64,000 nucleotides of DNA from Agapetus fuscipes (GCA_951799405.1 OX637345.1:15376001-15440000); one strand, 5' to 3'. Counted from the stretch's first letter, positions 39,860 to 50,152 are shown. Program-made: numbers and translations. Notes: generated by a model not told the origin, from the letters alone.

Positions 39860-40099
39860 GTCTAAATCTAATCGAAATCTAAGTTGCAAAGATATGTATC
39901 ATTTATGATTCATATTAAATGCATTCCCGCAAGCAGACACGCATAATTTCGCGCTCACACATGCCGCATGTGGACCAACAATATAAAAAACCCAATATCA
40001 AAGGAACGTATGCCCTGCAACTCTTGCCGACTTTCTCTGAAACAGGGGTGACATTGGCAAAGTGAACCATTTTTTACAGTATGGGTGGTCAACCTCATA
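39860..40099 (-). mobile_element. RA repeat, near complete
   Basis: TCTAAATCTAATCGAAATC tail to GGGTGGTCAACCTCATA. Confidence 0.8.
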
Positions 40100-40112
40100 A
40101 AGACTTCACCCA

Positions 40113-40196
40113 CCAAAGACCGGTCGCAAAAGGTCCATCCAGCCTTACAGCAACTGAGAATTGCTCGTTGCTTTGTAGCGACGACCAAACTCTTGA
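40113..40196 (+). mobile_element. SC SINE body fragment
   Basis: CAAAGACCGGTCGCAAAAGG, CCATCCAGCCTTACAGC, GCGACGACCAAACTC. Confidence 0.65.
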
Positions 40197-40204
40197 AAAG
40201 TCGA

Positions 40205-40896
40205 TTAAGGCGTGTTATAAAGCTAAATCTGCCCTTTTTATTTCTTACACTTTATGGTCTTAGCAAAATAGTTACAGTAATGAAAAAAATCAAGCATGTT
40301 TATTATTTTTGAATTTTTTATCTTAATTAAAAAGCTTGAACAAAATATATAACTTAAAAATTGCCACCATAACAAAAAAATAAAAAAACTCGTTTTTTTA
40401 CATTTTTAGCTTTTTTTTCGTGTGTGCTGAATTTTGGAATTTTGTTTTTGCTTTTTAATTACAGAACTTATTTTTGTTATAATGTCAGTAGTTTTTGAGT
40501 AAATATGGAAAAACTGAAACTACTAAATGAATTAAATTTTAATTAAATCAAAGAACACAGTTTTTTCCATATTTACTCAAAAACTATTGACATTATAAAA
40601 AAAATGTTAAGAACAAAACCTAAACAATGTATAGTTCTGTAATTAAAAAGCAAAAACAAAATTCCAAAATACAGCACACACGAAAGAAAAGCTAAAAATG
40701 TAAAAAAACGAGTTTTTTTATTTTTTTGTTATGGTGGCAATTCTTCAGTTATATATTTTGTTCAAGCTTTTTAATTAAGATAAAAAATTAAAAATTAATA
40801 AACATGCTTGATTTTTTTCATTACTGTAACTATTTTGCTAAGACCATAAAGTGTAAGAAATAAAAAGGGCAGATTTAGCTTTATAACACGCCTTAA
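40205..40896. mobile_element. 692-bp giant foldback element
   Basis: Nearly symmetrical: left end TTAAGGCGTGTTATAAAGC, right end GCTTTATAACACGCCTTAA. The arms pair almost continuously for about 330 bp around a short centre near 40550. TTAA at each tip could be a TTAA target. No ORF. Sits between SC and SB fragments. Confidence 0.85.
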
Positions 40897-40897
40897 A

Positions 40898-41034
40898 TGG
40901 TTCAGTTGGTAGAGTCTTTGCATTCCATGCCGAGAGCAAGGATTCGATCCCCAATGAGGGTGTCAGAAATGATTTTCCGTTTTGGTATTCCAATACCGGC
41001 AAGGTGTATTCGCCTTCACAAGAAATGAGAACTT
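40898..41034 (+). mobile_element. SB SINE 5' half
   Basis: GGTTCAGTTGGTAGAGTC, B box GATTCGATCCCC, to CACAAGAAATGAGAAC. Confidence 0.75.
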
Positions 41035-41162
41035 ACTTCAAAATATATTTAAAAAAAAAACCGTTGTGTGTTTATTTTTTAGTTTGTACCTACATTCAAC
41101 TTTTTCATATGCCTGTCAAATATTTGTACTTTTTTTGCCAACACGTTAGTTTTGCGTACTGC

Positions 41163-41402
41163 ACCCTCAGTACGAGTTGCAAAACTTGAGTAATGTAAAG
41201 TTTACGGCAATTATTAAAGATTGATTTCCCCCAAAATCTGCCGTTTTTGTTTCTTACACTTTATGGTCTTAGCAAAAGAGTTACAGTGATGAAGAAAATC
41301 AAGTTCAAACAAACAAAGTCGGCAGATTTTGGGGGAAATCACTCTTAAATAATTGCCGTAAACTTTACATTCCTCAAGTTTTGCAACTCGTACTAAGGGT
41401 AC
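41163..41402. mobile_element. foldback element sharing its core with the 40205 palindrome
   Basis: Arms ACCCTCAGTACGAGTTGC and GCAACTCGTACTAAGGGT plus AAAGTTTACGGCAATTATT inverted. The centre (about 41249-41300) repeats CACTTTATGGTCTTAGCAAA, also in 40205-40896. Confidence 0.8.
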
Positions 41403-41700
41403 TGGTGACTGGTGAGATGAGTTGGTTAGAGATTTATGTCGGTGCGAGCATACCGCACCGCCGGCATATATTTAATACGGGCGACACATCCATAAATACA
41501 CGTCCCACCGTGTGTGACTCAATCTTTATATATAAAATATATATCACGTGTGAGGTGGGAATCATGGAAAGGAGACGTTGTGAATCACAGGGCTGGAGAA
41601 CTGAACCGAACCTTTTCAGAACATATCTCATGTGAAACATACCGTCACTTTAGTGCTGGTTTGTCTTGTCTCAAACAGAAGTAGCTTAAATTTCACATTT
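41403..41700. other. unique sequence, no gene seen
   Basis: GC-richer patch 41440-41530. Nothing recognised. Confidence 0.35.
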
Positions 41701-42137
41701 GTCGGTGCTATGGCCGAGGGGGCCAAGTGGACTGATCTTTCTAGCGTGTTTGGAATAGAACAACGTTTGCTGGCCCTCTGGCTTGGAACCACCTGCCACA
41801 TCATGTGAGAGAGCTAGAGGACCATGGAAAGTTCCGGAATGCACTGAAGAAAAGCAAATTTCTGGCATCGTTTGCACAAGCGCCCTTGGAGTGACTACAT
41901 CACGAAACGGCGCTGTAAAGAAATCATCAACGTTGGTTCGATCCCCGCCTGGGGTCATTTGACCATAACTTTGACCCTCGTTCAACATATGTTTTTGGGT
42001 AATTATTAATTAATAATTCATTAAAATAAACAATAATAAATTATTAATAGATGATATTAATACCTGTTTCTGGCCAGGTAGAATAGATTGGTGAATTTCA
42101 TTCCTCTTCACAAATCTATTTAAAAAAAAAAAAAAAA
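41701..42137 (+). mobile_element. SG tRNA-type SINE with poly(A), interrupted
   Basis: Head GTCGGTGCTATGGCCGAGG with A-box-like GGCCGAGGGGGCC and, after the insertion, B box GGTTCGATCCCCG. The body TTGACCATAACTTTGACCC and AATTATTAATTAATAATTC leads to a 3' part ending CACAAATCTATTT plus 15 or more A. LINE 41768-41932 splits the head. Second copy at 52372 (-). Confidence 0.7.
41768..41932 (+). pseudogene. LC-type LINE C-terminus with target duplication
   Basis: Frame AGPLAWNHLPHHVRELEDHG then KFRNALKKSKFLASFAQAPL, E and a stop, the CR1/L2-like C-terminus. CAACGTT flanks it (41761-41767 and 41933-41939), a short target duplication. The reverse open frame over this region is antisense noise. Confidence 0.8.
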
Positions 42138-42370
42138 CATGACCTATGTTTGTATGTGTACTGGACCAATGTAACTTATGAATGCTGGAAGATGACTTTG
42201 ATAATATGAAAAATAACTTCCACATAAACGTGAATTACGTCATTTTTCTTTGCTCAGATTGTGTAGAATGTGATTCTTACGACAATTGTATTGAATTAAG
42301 GTCATCTTTGGATCAAATGGTTGATAAGCCAAACAAGCACTGTGAGGATGAAACTTGTACGTTCAAATCC
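42138..42370 (+). repeat. F repeat, copy 4 (longest)
   Basis: GTATGTGTACTGGACCAATG, GATTGTGTAGAATGTGATTC, GGTTGATAAGCCAAACAAGC. No conserved frame across copies. Confidence 0.55.
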
Positions 42371-42411
42371 TCAGCTCAATCCTCTTTTTCAAAGGAAATT
42401 TCTCCGCCCTA

Positions 42412-42880
42412 GTCCGGTCGATAGTTCAGTTGGTAATGCTTGCATTCTATGCTGACAGCTAGGGTTCGTGTTTCAGAGTTTATGATTATGATTTGATAAT
42501 GATTTCCCGTTTCAGAGTTTAAAAAAAGAAACACAGTAAAATACCGGCAAGGTGTACTCAGCCTTCACAAGAAATGAGTACCTCCCACTCGGGAGCTTGG
42601 ACACTTCAATCGAAGTGGTTGGCGTAAAGCCAGTCTTTTTACCTGGACCCTGAGTGCCAGTTTTTTCACTTTACTCGAAGTATTGTATTTTCGAGTTAAA
42701 TGTATATGTGAACTTGTAAAGCACCCCTGGCAAAAAAAAATTCGAAATATACAGTCTAAACATACATTTTTCTCGAATACTCAATACTTTGAGTAAAATA
42801 AAAAAAACTCGTACTCAAGACTCGCCAAGACGCCAACGCGGCAAGAAGTCGCACAATATGTGTAGCTTAGTTGCGTTGCA
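42412..42880 (+). mobile_element. SB SINE split by MITE
   Basis: Head and body 42412-42650 (TCCGGTCGATAGTTCAGTTG, TTGGCGTAAAGCCAG), then the 3' end 42818-42880 (AACGCGGCAAGAAGTCGC). Confidence 0.75.
42651..42817. mobile_element. MITE with TGAGT ends
   Basis: Imperfect 35-bp inverted ends TGAGTGCCAGTTTTTTCACT and AATAAAAAAAACTCGTACTCA-like; ACTCGAAGTATTG inverted as CAATACTTTGAGT. Confidence 0.65.
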
Positions 42881-43280
42881 GATTAGTATCACTTCTGCTC
42901 CTATTTTCAATCTCTCACTTTCACATGTCCTCCCCTGTACTGCTGGCAAGTCCGAAAATGTTGAATGTCCGTTATAGGTATTATTTATACGTTAGCTCGA
43001 CTATTGGCAATTTCGTCTTGTTATTTATTGCGAACATTTCGTATAACGCTACAAATGAAATACTGTTGTAGCTACGATCTGCTGATTTTATTTTGAGACG
43101 TAAAACCCGAATATTATTGATGTCTCTCTCTCTCCGATGCTGTGTTTATTTGCGAGTGTGAAAGAGATGGTGGTTTAATTAAAATAGTTTAGTTATTTGA
43201 TATTTTAAACGTTTGTTTTTTTTGTAGATTTTGTTTCAACCATGTTTTGAGTGATTAATTCTAAGTAATATTTAAAAAAG
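42881..43280. other. unique sequence, no gene seen
   Basis: No recognised repeat. Confidence 0.4.
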
Positions 43281-43519
43281 TTCCTTGACTTATAGGTTGG
43301 TATGAGGCTGACCACCCATCCTGTAAAAAATGGTTCACTTTGCCAATGTCACCCCTGTTTCAGGGAATGTCGGCAAGAGTTGCAGGGCTTATGTTCATTT
43401 GAGGTTTGGATTTTATTTGTAAGTACACAATCAGCATTTGTAAGCGCGAACTATACGTGTTTGTTTGTGTGCATACATCTGAGAGCTTTGAATGAATATA
43501 TCCTTGCAACTTAGATTAT
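43281..43519 (+). mobile_element. RA repeat, A2 subtype, complete
   Basis: CCTTGACTTATAGGTTGGTA to AACTTAGATTATGGATTA; very close to the 39325 copy. Confidence 0.85.
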
Positions 43520-43526
43520 GGATTAT

Positions 43527-43615
43527 AGAACTACACGTGTTTGTTTGCGGGCATGCATTTGATATGATCTTTTGAATGTTAATATATATCTTTGGAACTT
43601 AGATTATAGATTATA
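43527..43615 (+). mobile_element. RA repeat, A2 3' third
   Basis: GAACTACACGTGTTTGTTTG to a TTAGATTATAGATTATAG tail, head-to-tail with the previous copy. Confidence 0.75.
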
Positions 43616-43635
43616 GATGGGAGCTTATGAAAATG

Positions 43636-43710
43636 CTGTATACTCGGGTTCGTAGTCTAGTAGAAACGCAGGCCAAAAGTTGCGCTATATGTGTAGCTTA
43701 CTTGCGTACA
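43636..43710 (+). mobile_element. SINE remnant, SB 3' end
   Basis: CTCGGGTTCGTAGTCTAG, then AAACGCAGGCCAAAAGTTGC, ATGTGTAGCTTAC. Confidence 0.55.
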
Positions 43711-44139
43711 GAGAAGAGTATGCGTACTAAAAAGGAGTGTTCGAAATTTTCCTAATTACTATTTCCGGAGTACACAACTCGCGTGTTCATTTTTTCCCCA
43801 TATTCGCCGCAAAGTGAATAACTAGATGCCCGAACACAAGAGATGCGGATGATATTAATGGTGGCGAAGAACGTGAACACGTGGAGGGAAAAAAATGAGA
43901 AGTAAGAAGGCGGTTGCGTGCCCTGGCAGGACGCGCCCAAGCCGGCCTGGTAAAAAGTAAAGCAATTCTGTATGGGAGAGACCGGGGAGCAGGGTTGCCA
44001 CTTATTGTTGGAATTTAATTAAAAATTTTGGAAAAAAAATATACGTCAGGGTGGAATAGAATATTATCCAGGAAAAGATAGAGAGGGACTACGGAAGAAT
44101 AAAGAAGCGTTTAACTGCTGCGTCGGCGGTACGGAACAG
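43711..44139. other. unique sequence, no gene seen
   Basis: No clear repeat; the last 80 bp may extend the LINE fragment that follows. Confidence 0.35.
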
Positions 44140-44272
44140 ATTTCGGAGACAGGGCTTTTAATTCTGCTGGTCCATCCTGCTGGAATAGTCTACCTCTGGA
44201 GTTGAGAACAGAGACCAGTTTTGGCAGCTTCAGGAAGTTGCTTAAGACACATAGTAGAAGCTTTAACACTTA
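44140..44272 (+). pseudogene. LC-type LINE C-terminus
   Basis: Frame DRAFNSAGPSCWNSLPLELR then TETSFGSFRKLLKTHSRSFN, T and a TAA stop. Upstream is out of frame. Another diverged CR1/L2-like family. Confidence 0.75.
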
Positions 44273-44438
44273 AAGCGCCCTTTGGGTGTCTAGTGACACT
44301 AAACGGTGCTAAAAAATATCCCAATTATTATTACAAAGAATGTGATTTTTTTGTGGATTTGAGTTCATGTTAATAATGATTTTTACTCTGTCGGAGAATC
44401 CGTCAATGTTGCAATTTTGTAAGAAAAAAATCAGCATA

Positions 44439-44886
44439 CATATCGACGGTTAAAAGGCAGTATAATCGACATTTTGGTCAAAAATGAGTTATGAATGCTA
44501 TCCTACTTAAAAATTTCCGCTCTTTCTAATGCGCTAGCTCTACGATGCTCTACTCCCATAGCTCTACGATGATTTTAGTGCTGTTTATGCCCAAGCAAAC
44601 AACTTCGTTTTCAAAGTATGGTTTTGGTGTAACCGACAAGATTTTGGCCTTTTTTGTCCTAAAGGCGCTTGTGACACAAAAAAAAGCGTAAAACATCGTA
44701 AAACCACATTTATAGGAAAGCCAATAAATTCCTTCATTTTTTTAAATTTTAGAGCTGTTTTGAATTTAACGATATGATAAAAAAATAAAAAAAGTTATGC
44801 CATTTTTCTGCAATATCAAACTTTAAACTGCTCTCCTGAACAATTTAGTTTATGTCGTACTGCCTTTTTAACCATCGATATTATGT
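44439..44886. mobile_element. foldback MITE
   Basis: Ends ATATCGACGGTTAAAAGGCA and TGCCTTTTTAACCATCGATA pair with a one-base slip. The 448-bp interior includes a duplicated AGCTCTACGATG. Confidence 0.7.
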
Positions 44887-45495
44887 ATTAAAATGGTATT
44901 CACAGATTAAACTAATTCTTCTTTTCTGTTGTTTCAGGTGAGTCTCTTTCACATCAATATACAACGAGTTACATTAAAACAAACATGGATTACTAGACTA
45001 CTACAAGGTTGGTACAATCACATTCTAAATTTCATCATAGCTGGGATTGCATTTCCGGGATAGCATTCAACTTCCGGAATTCAGCTAGCAGCCAGCGTCG
45101 CCACACATGAATACTATATCATCATCCTACATCTCATTGTACGCTCACTTGGCAACTCGTCTGCTTTCTTCTTCTTCTTCTTCCTCTGCTACCCCCTCCG
45201 TCTCCCCCCCCCCCCCCCCCGCGTCTCCGGGCACGCATTGTAAGTTGATTAATGTGTGTTGTGCCCGACTTGTACAACGATTGTACGGAGTTTTGTCATT
45301 TCGCCCGTTTTTAGTTTTGCCTACACCGCTACTAACGAAAATTCATACAAATACACTTATTATATTTGTATTCTTCTTGTGTTTCCTTATTTAATTGACT
45401 CACCATATAATAAAGCCGTCCAACATGGCCACAAGTGAACAGCTGATCGCACATTCAAAGTTTTTTTTACAAGAGATAATTAAACATGAGCAATG
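44887..45495. other. unique sequence with C-run
   Basis: TTC repeats then a run of about 17 C at 45206-45222. A piece resembling the FB1 core (AACATGGCCACAAGTGAACA) lies at 45423. No gene seen. Confidence 0.4.
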
Positions 45496-45522
45496 TCCGA
45501 TAGATAGCTCAGTTGGTCAATA
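45496..45522 (+). mobile_element. SB SINE head stub
   Basis: TCCGATAGATAGCTCAGTTG only. Confidence 0.5.
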
Positions 45523-45639
45523 GGGTAAGGAATGATCTTGTAAGAGAAGAATGTGGTGTAAGAGAAAGTGTGAAAGTTAAGATTAAAAGAAAATGGATGT
45601 ACGTAATATTTGGTACGCAAACCATAGTTAGAGAATCAC

Positions 45640-46141
45640 TGATCTAAGTAGCAAATATATATCGAGGGTATACAACCAAAACGCACTAAGTCATTATTAA
45701 ATAAACAAAAACTTAATTCTTTACAACCAGAATGCATAATGCTTTTTAGCTGAAGTAATAAATTTAAATATGACTTAGTTTTTTCATTACGTCCTTTATT
45801 TTTTTTGATAGCACTTAGTGTCTTTTGGCAGTAGAAAAAAAGAAAAAATAAGTATATTAGTAAATATAATAGTAAATATGTCAAAATTGTCCAATTTGAC
45901 TTAGTGCGTTTTGGTTGTATACCCTCGATATTACATTTAAGGTTCATATTAAATGCATTCCCGTAAGCAGACACGTATAAGTGCACGCTTACATGTGGAT
46001 CTAAAATATAAAAACCTTGATTTCAAATGAACATAAGCACTGCAACTCTTGCCGACCTTCCCTGAAACAGGGGTGACGTTGGCAAAGTGAACCATTTTTT
46101 ACAGTATGGGAGGGCAGCGTTATACGAACCTATAAGTCAAG
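45640..46141 (-). mobile_element. RA repeat split by MITE
   Basis: Tail stub 45640-45662, body 45928-46141 ending CCTATAAGTCAAGG. Confidence 0.75.
45663..45927. mobile_element. MITE with ATAT target duplication
   Basis: Inverted ends CGAGGGTATACAACCAAAAC and GTTTTGGTTGTATACCCTCG continue as GCACTAAGTCA. ATAT on both sides (45659-45662, 45928-45931) restores the RA sequence. 265 bp, no ORF. Confidence 0.8.
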
Positions 46142-46207
46142 GAATAGATTATAGATAATGTTATAATTCAGAAAATTATTGTGAAAAACTTCACCTTTCA
46201 CTTAGCA

Positions 46208-46384
46208 ACCAGGGCTGGAAGTCTCATCACCACGGTAATTCTTACCTACCGAATATCGGTAATATTTGTATGAAGACTAATCAGCTGTTCCCTGGGGCCA
46301 TCTTGGATTGACAGATCTTCATACAAATATTACCGATATTCGGTAGGTAAGAATTACCGTGGTGATGAGACTTTCAGCCCTGGC
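46208..46384. mobile_element. FB1 foldback MITE
   Basis: CCAGGGCTGGAAGTCTCATC to GATGAGACTTTCAGCCCTGG; both arms complete and close to the 6966 copy. Confidence 0.85.
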
Positions 46385-46609
46385 CACTTGAAGGTGTATC
46401 TGTTTGCCTCCCGGTTCTCCGATATTTCTTAATCCCAGCTCTGCCGTATAAATAATAATTCTGCCGGTAAATAGATAAGCCGGGCAATAAATAAGGGATG
46501 AAGGAGGTGAAAGCCCGCAGCAGCGCATAACTCAGCCGCACTAATGATATTATGTGCCGGACATATTGACGCCGGGTTGCTGAGGAAATTGTACCAAAAA
46601 AATACGGTG
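46385..46609. other. unique moderate-GC island
   Basis: Not repeated in the window; overlapping reverse frames in three phases argue against coding. Possible host noncoding sequence. Confidence 0.3.
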
Positions 46610-47060
46610 CCAATGTAGAGCGATACAGTGAGAAAACGACTCATCACAATGACAGTACACCACTAGATACATCACATGATCAAACATCTCGTACCTAAAA
46701 CAGAACTTAGAGTATCACAATGACAGTACATCACTAGATAAGACAAGAGGGCCCTTGAGGTTTGACACACACAAAAACGGCGCTCTTTTGTCATGTATTA
46801 AATAATAATTAAATAAATTATCCTCATATATATATAAAACATTACATCACCAAACATCACGTACCTTAAACAGAACTTACCAAATAACGGCACATGAAAA
46901 AACATGGCAAAGCATCACAAATAAACCATAAACGGCCTGACAAAAAAATGATACATGAGACAATGACAGTACATCGCATGACAAAACATCACATACATAA
47001 AACAAACTTACACCATAAACGGCATGACAAAAAGTGATACATAAGAAAACGGAACTCATG
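46610..47060. repeat. E minisatellite-rich region
   Basis: CACAATGACAGTACA, CATCACATGATCAAAC and CGTACCTAAAACAGAACTTA units, several times; includes an embedded LC/SC1 3' tail at 46746. Confidence 0.65.
46746..46812 (+). mobile_element. LC LINE / SC1 3' tail fragment
   Basis: GAGGGCCCTTGAGGTTTGAC and AAAAACGGCGCTCTTTTGTC; the GGGCCC and ACGGCGCTC variants match the LC LINE at 21617 rather than SC1. Confidence 0.65.
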
Positions 47061-47189
47061 CATAAAGTATATTATTTTGTAAATTTTATAGCTTTATTAG
47101 CTCCCGATTATCATCGGAAGCTCAAATAAACTTATCTATGCACATAAAGATCTACTTTTTACCGCGGTATCTCCAAAGGAGTGGCATAT

Positions 47190-47398
47190 CTATAATAATC
47201 TATAATCTAAGTTGCAAGGATATATTCATTTAAAGCTCTCAGATGTATGCCCACAAACCAACACGTGTAGTTCGCGCTTACAAATGCTGAATGTGTACTT
47301 ACAAATAAAATCCAAACCGCAAATGAACATAAGCCCCACAACTTTTGCCGACCTTCCCTGACACAGGGGTGACATTGGCAAAGTGAACCATTTTGTAC
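47190..47398 (-). mobile_element. RA repeat, A2 subtype, 5'-truncated
   Basis: AATAATCTATAATCTAAG tail to GGCAAAGTGAACCATTTTG. Confidence 0.8.
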
Positions 47399-47545
47399 GC
47401 ATATGGCGTGTGGAAATAAAATAAATGTGTGTATTGTTTTGTCATGTGTCGTTTATGTTATGTTCTTTCTTAGGCATATGATGTTTTGTCATATGTTGTT
47501 CTATCATGTGTCGTTTTGTTACTGTGCCGTTCTAACCTGTCACCA
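47399..47545 (+). repeat. E minisatellite-like tract
   Basis: GTTTTGTCATGTGTCGTT units repeated. Confidence 0.6.
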
Positions 47546-47741
47546 AAAATACATGTATTCATCGTTTATCGCATATATAAGTTTTGTATTTCATAAATCA
47601 CGCCATCTTGGCGTTAATTCAAGAGGAAACGAGAAAATCTAAGTTGCAAATTAGATTTTTGTTTTTTTGTCACAGCACAAACGAGACACCTTGTCTGGAA
47701 TTTTTCCGATCGGGTGCTGTATTTAAGATGATCATTTTCTT

Positions 47742-47811
47742 GGCTTATCTTGACTTTTAGGTTGGCATGAGGCTGACCACTCATATTGCAAAAAAATGGT
47801 TCATTTTGCCA
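47742..47811 (+). mobile_element. RA repeat 5' end
   Basis: TTATCTTGACTTTTAGGTTG to TGGTTCATTTTGCC. Confidence 0.65.
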
Positions 47812-47815
47812 CAAT

Positions 47816-47886
47816 GGCTCTTGAGGTGTGATACACACAAAAACAGCGCTCATCAAATAAATAAGCCTAATTTAATTTAATAATTT
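47816..47886 (+). mobile_element. SC1 3' tail
   Basis: GGCTCTTGAGGTGTGATACA, CAGCGCTCATCAAATAAAT and AAGCCTAATTTAATTTAAT. Confidence 0.65.
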
Positions 47887-47889
47887 AAC

Positions 47890-48363
47890 GTCAATATAAA
47901 CTTTCTCTCAATCTTGTTCCACATTGCTGAGGATTGTGCCCCGTGTGGAAGCAACCACTCTTCTCCAGTTCTCTCTTGACTGCGTTGCCCGTAGCGCTCC
48001 AACTACTGAGGTGCCTGCTGCTGTCTTCATTTGATCGATCCATCGTGCGGGGATCTTCCTCTCTTCCACTCCAAGCCACCGATGACAACCAGTCGTTCCA
48101 AGCTATCCTCATTGCCACGGATAACGTGTCCGAAGAACTGAAGAATACGGCGTGTACATATACTAAACAGAGTCGAGCCATCTAAACGTAGCTCCCGACG
48201 AATGAACTCGTTTGTACGTCTAGCTGTCCATGGGATTTGGAGCATGCGTCTCCAGCACCACATTCCGAAAGCGTCAATTTTTCTCCTTTCTGCTGCTTTT
48301 ATGGTCCATGTCTCAGCAGCGTGGAGAAAAATAGAGTGGATCAGACTCCTGGCAAGCTTTAAA
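47890..48363 (-). pseudogene. LR RTE-like LINE, reverse-transcriptase C-terminus
   Basis: Reverse strand: LARSLIHSIFLHAAETWTIK, AAERRKIDAFGMWCWRRMLQ, IPWTARRTNEFIRREL, LFSICTRRILQFFGHVIRGN, then after a frameshift VASTRGTILSNVEQD and a stop near 47906. The WCWRR.L..PWT.RR.N block and LQYFGH motif are characteristic of RTE-clade elements. Truncated at the 5' side, where an A-run and an SC1 follow. Confidence 0.85.
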
Positions 48364-48376
48364 AAAAAAAAAAAAA

Positions 48377-48680
48377 ATTAGGCTGATTTATTTGGTGAGC
48401 GCTGTTTTTGTGTGTATCACACCTCAAGAGCCCTCTGCGAGCTTGGTCGTCGCTGAAGAAAGCGCCAATTCTCAGGCAAGCCCCAGTTGTTGTAAGGCTG
48501 GATGGACCTTTTGATGACCGGTCTTTGGTAAAGGTTTATGAAATTTTTCAACCCAGCGAAGAGCAAATTTGAAAATATAAATGGAATATATTATAATATA
48601 TTTTGGGCTCCGCCGGGATTCGAACCCACAACCTTCCAGTTACGAGTCCGAAGTGTTACCACTTGGACTACGGACCGGTC
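48377..48680 (-). mobile_element. SC1 SINE, full length
   Basis: TTAGGCTGATTTATTTGGTG, CACACCTCAAGAGCCC, full body, B box complement, end GGACTACGGACCGGTC. Begins just after a 15-A run bordering the LR LINE. Confidence 0.9.
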
Positions 48681-49251
48681 AAATTTATCTTGGTGCTGTT
48701 AAACGCCCATAAGCAAGATATCAGAAAAAAGATTCCAAAGGTCAAAAAACTTCAAAAGCTTCTTGCTAGATATTAGCATAGGATTCTGAAGGGGAGACCG
48801 GGGCCGTTTCGGATTTTCGATACATTTTTTTTTGACATACTTTTTTTTTTATTATTCAAAAATTATGCCGGAATAATGAGGATCGCCGGTGTCCTTTTAA
48901 GTTTACATCATGGACGGTGAAGCGATCGGTAAAAAACAATATTGTAGGAGCCGTAATGAATATTAAAATATCGGAAATCCCCGCGCTCCGTGAGATTCAG
49001 CCTTTCCAGCTCCCGTTTCCCGGCCCGGGGAAATATCTATGCATTAAGATGTCTCTCTGGTATTTAGGGCGAGACTTCGAGTTGTGCGCTTTTCTTTTTT
49101 TGAAATTTTTATACAATAAACTAATTGCATGGTTTATGTTCATAAAAAACCCCGACCTCAAAATGTGAGGTTAGGTTTTATTTTGCAAGTTAACATGTAG
49201 CATGTGAAAGCATCGTCTGGTATGGTTTTGCTTGTAAGCGTGGAAAAAAAA
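48681..49251. other. unique sequence with GC-rich island
   Basis: 48940-49080 is not repeated and carries GGAAATCCCCGCGCTCCGTG and TTTCCCGGCCCGGGG. The forward frame 48917-49168 has no domain. Could be a conserved noncoding element; no firm call. Confidence 0.3.
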
Positions 49252-49676
49252 ACGCAACAAAGCTACACATATAGTGCACCTTCTTGCCTGCGTTATCCCC
49301 GAAGGGGTCGCATGTGGCGATTCGGGACCTATTTATTTTTTCGGGTAAGGGGGCCGGCCTCACACCAACCACTTTCAGTTTAAGTGGGGGTTTCCCAGCT
49401 CCCAGAGGGGCTGGTTCTTATTTCTTGTGAAGGCTGAGTAAACCTTGTCGGTATTTTGGGCTTAAAATGACCTTGAAATCGAACCCTTGCTCTCAGTATA
49501 GAATGCAAGCATTCTTACTACTGAGCTATCGACCGGAATTTTTACGAGCTTGGTTGTCGCTACAAAGCGCCAATTCTCAAGCAAGACCCGGTTGCTGTAA
49601 GGCTGGATGGACCTTTGGTGACTGGTCATTGGTAAAGGTTTTTTTTTATGAAATTTTCAACCCAGCGAAGAGTAAT
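49252..49676 (-). mobile_element. composite SC-SB dimeric SINE, SC head truncated
   Basis: Reverse SB (49252-49537, head end GAGCTATCGACCGG) joined through TTTTTACGAGC to SC body (TTGGTTGTCGCTACAAAGCG, AAGACCCGGTTGCTGTAAGG, to CAACCCAGCGAAGAG). Same junction as at 60547 and 62258. Confidence 0.75.
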
Positions 49677-49677
49677 T

Positions 49678-49880
49678 GTAACTGTAACTCTGTCGCCATT
49701 CCGCTAGGGGTGGCCAGAGCCTCTGTAGCGCTGCCTCCATTTTTTCCTATCCTGAAATACCTCTTTCAATTCATTCATATCCATCACCTTTTCTATGCAT
49801 TGTCTTTTACGCTCACTTTGTATAGTAACCCATTCTTTCACAATCTCCTCAATCTGATCACTACATACTTTTCGCGGTCG
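49678..49880 (-). pseudogene. LM LINE ORF C-terminus
   Basis: Reverse frame GRPRKVCSDQIEEIVKEWVT then IQSERKRQCIEKVMDMNELK, EVFQDRKKWRQRYRGSGHP. RA (49898) lies in the opposite orientation next to it, so the pair is coincidental here. Confidence 0.75.
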
Positions 49881-49897
49881 ACCTTGACTTATAAGTT

Positions 49898-50152
49898 GAC
49901 CTTGACTTATAGGTTAGTTTGCGGCTGCCCACCCATGCTGTAGAAAGTGGTTCACTTTACCAATGTCACCACTGTTTCAGGGAAGGTCGGCAAGAGTTTC
50001 AAGGTGTTTGTCCATTTGAGATTTGGTTTTTATATTGTCGGTTCACATACGGCATACGCAAGCGCGAACTTGTACGTGTCTGCTTGTGAGAATGCATGTA
50101 ATGTGAATCCCCAATGTTACATATCTATGCAACTTAGAGTAGATTAGATTAT
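49898..50152 (+). mobile_element. RA repeat, complete
   Basis: CCTTGACTTATAGGTTAGTT to CTTAGAGTAGATTAGATTA; a partial duplicate of the leader (TTGACTTATAAGTTGA) lies just upstream. Confidence 0.85.

Noticed and set aside
41686..41988. Reverse ORF of 100 aa
   Set aside because: Antisense to the LC LINE end and SG SINE; the sense frame carries the known C-terminal motif.
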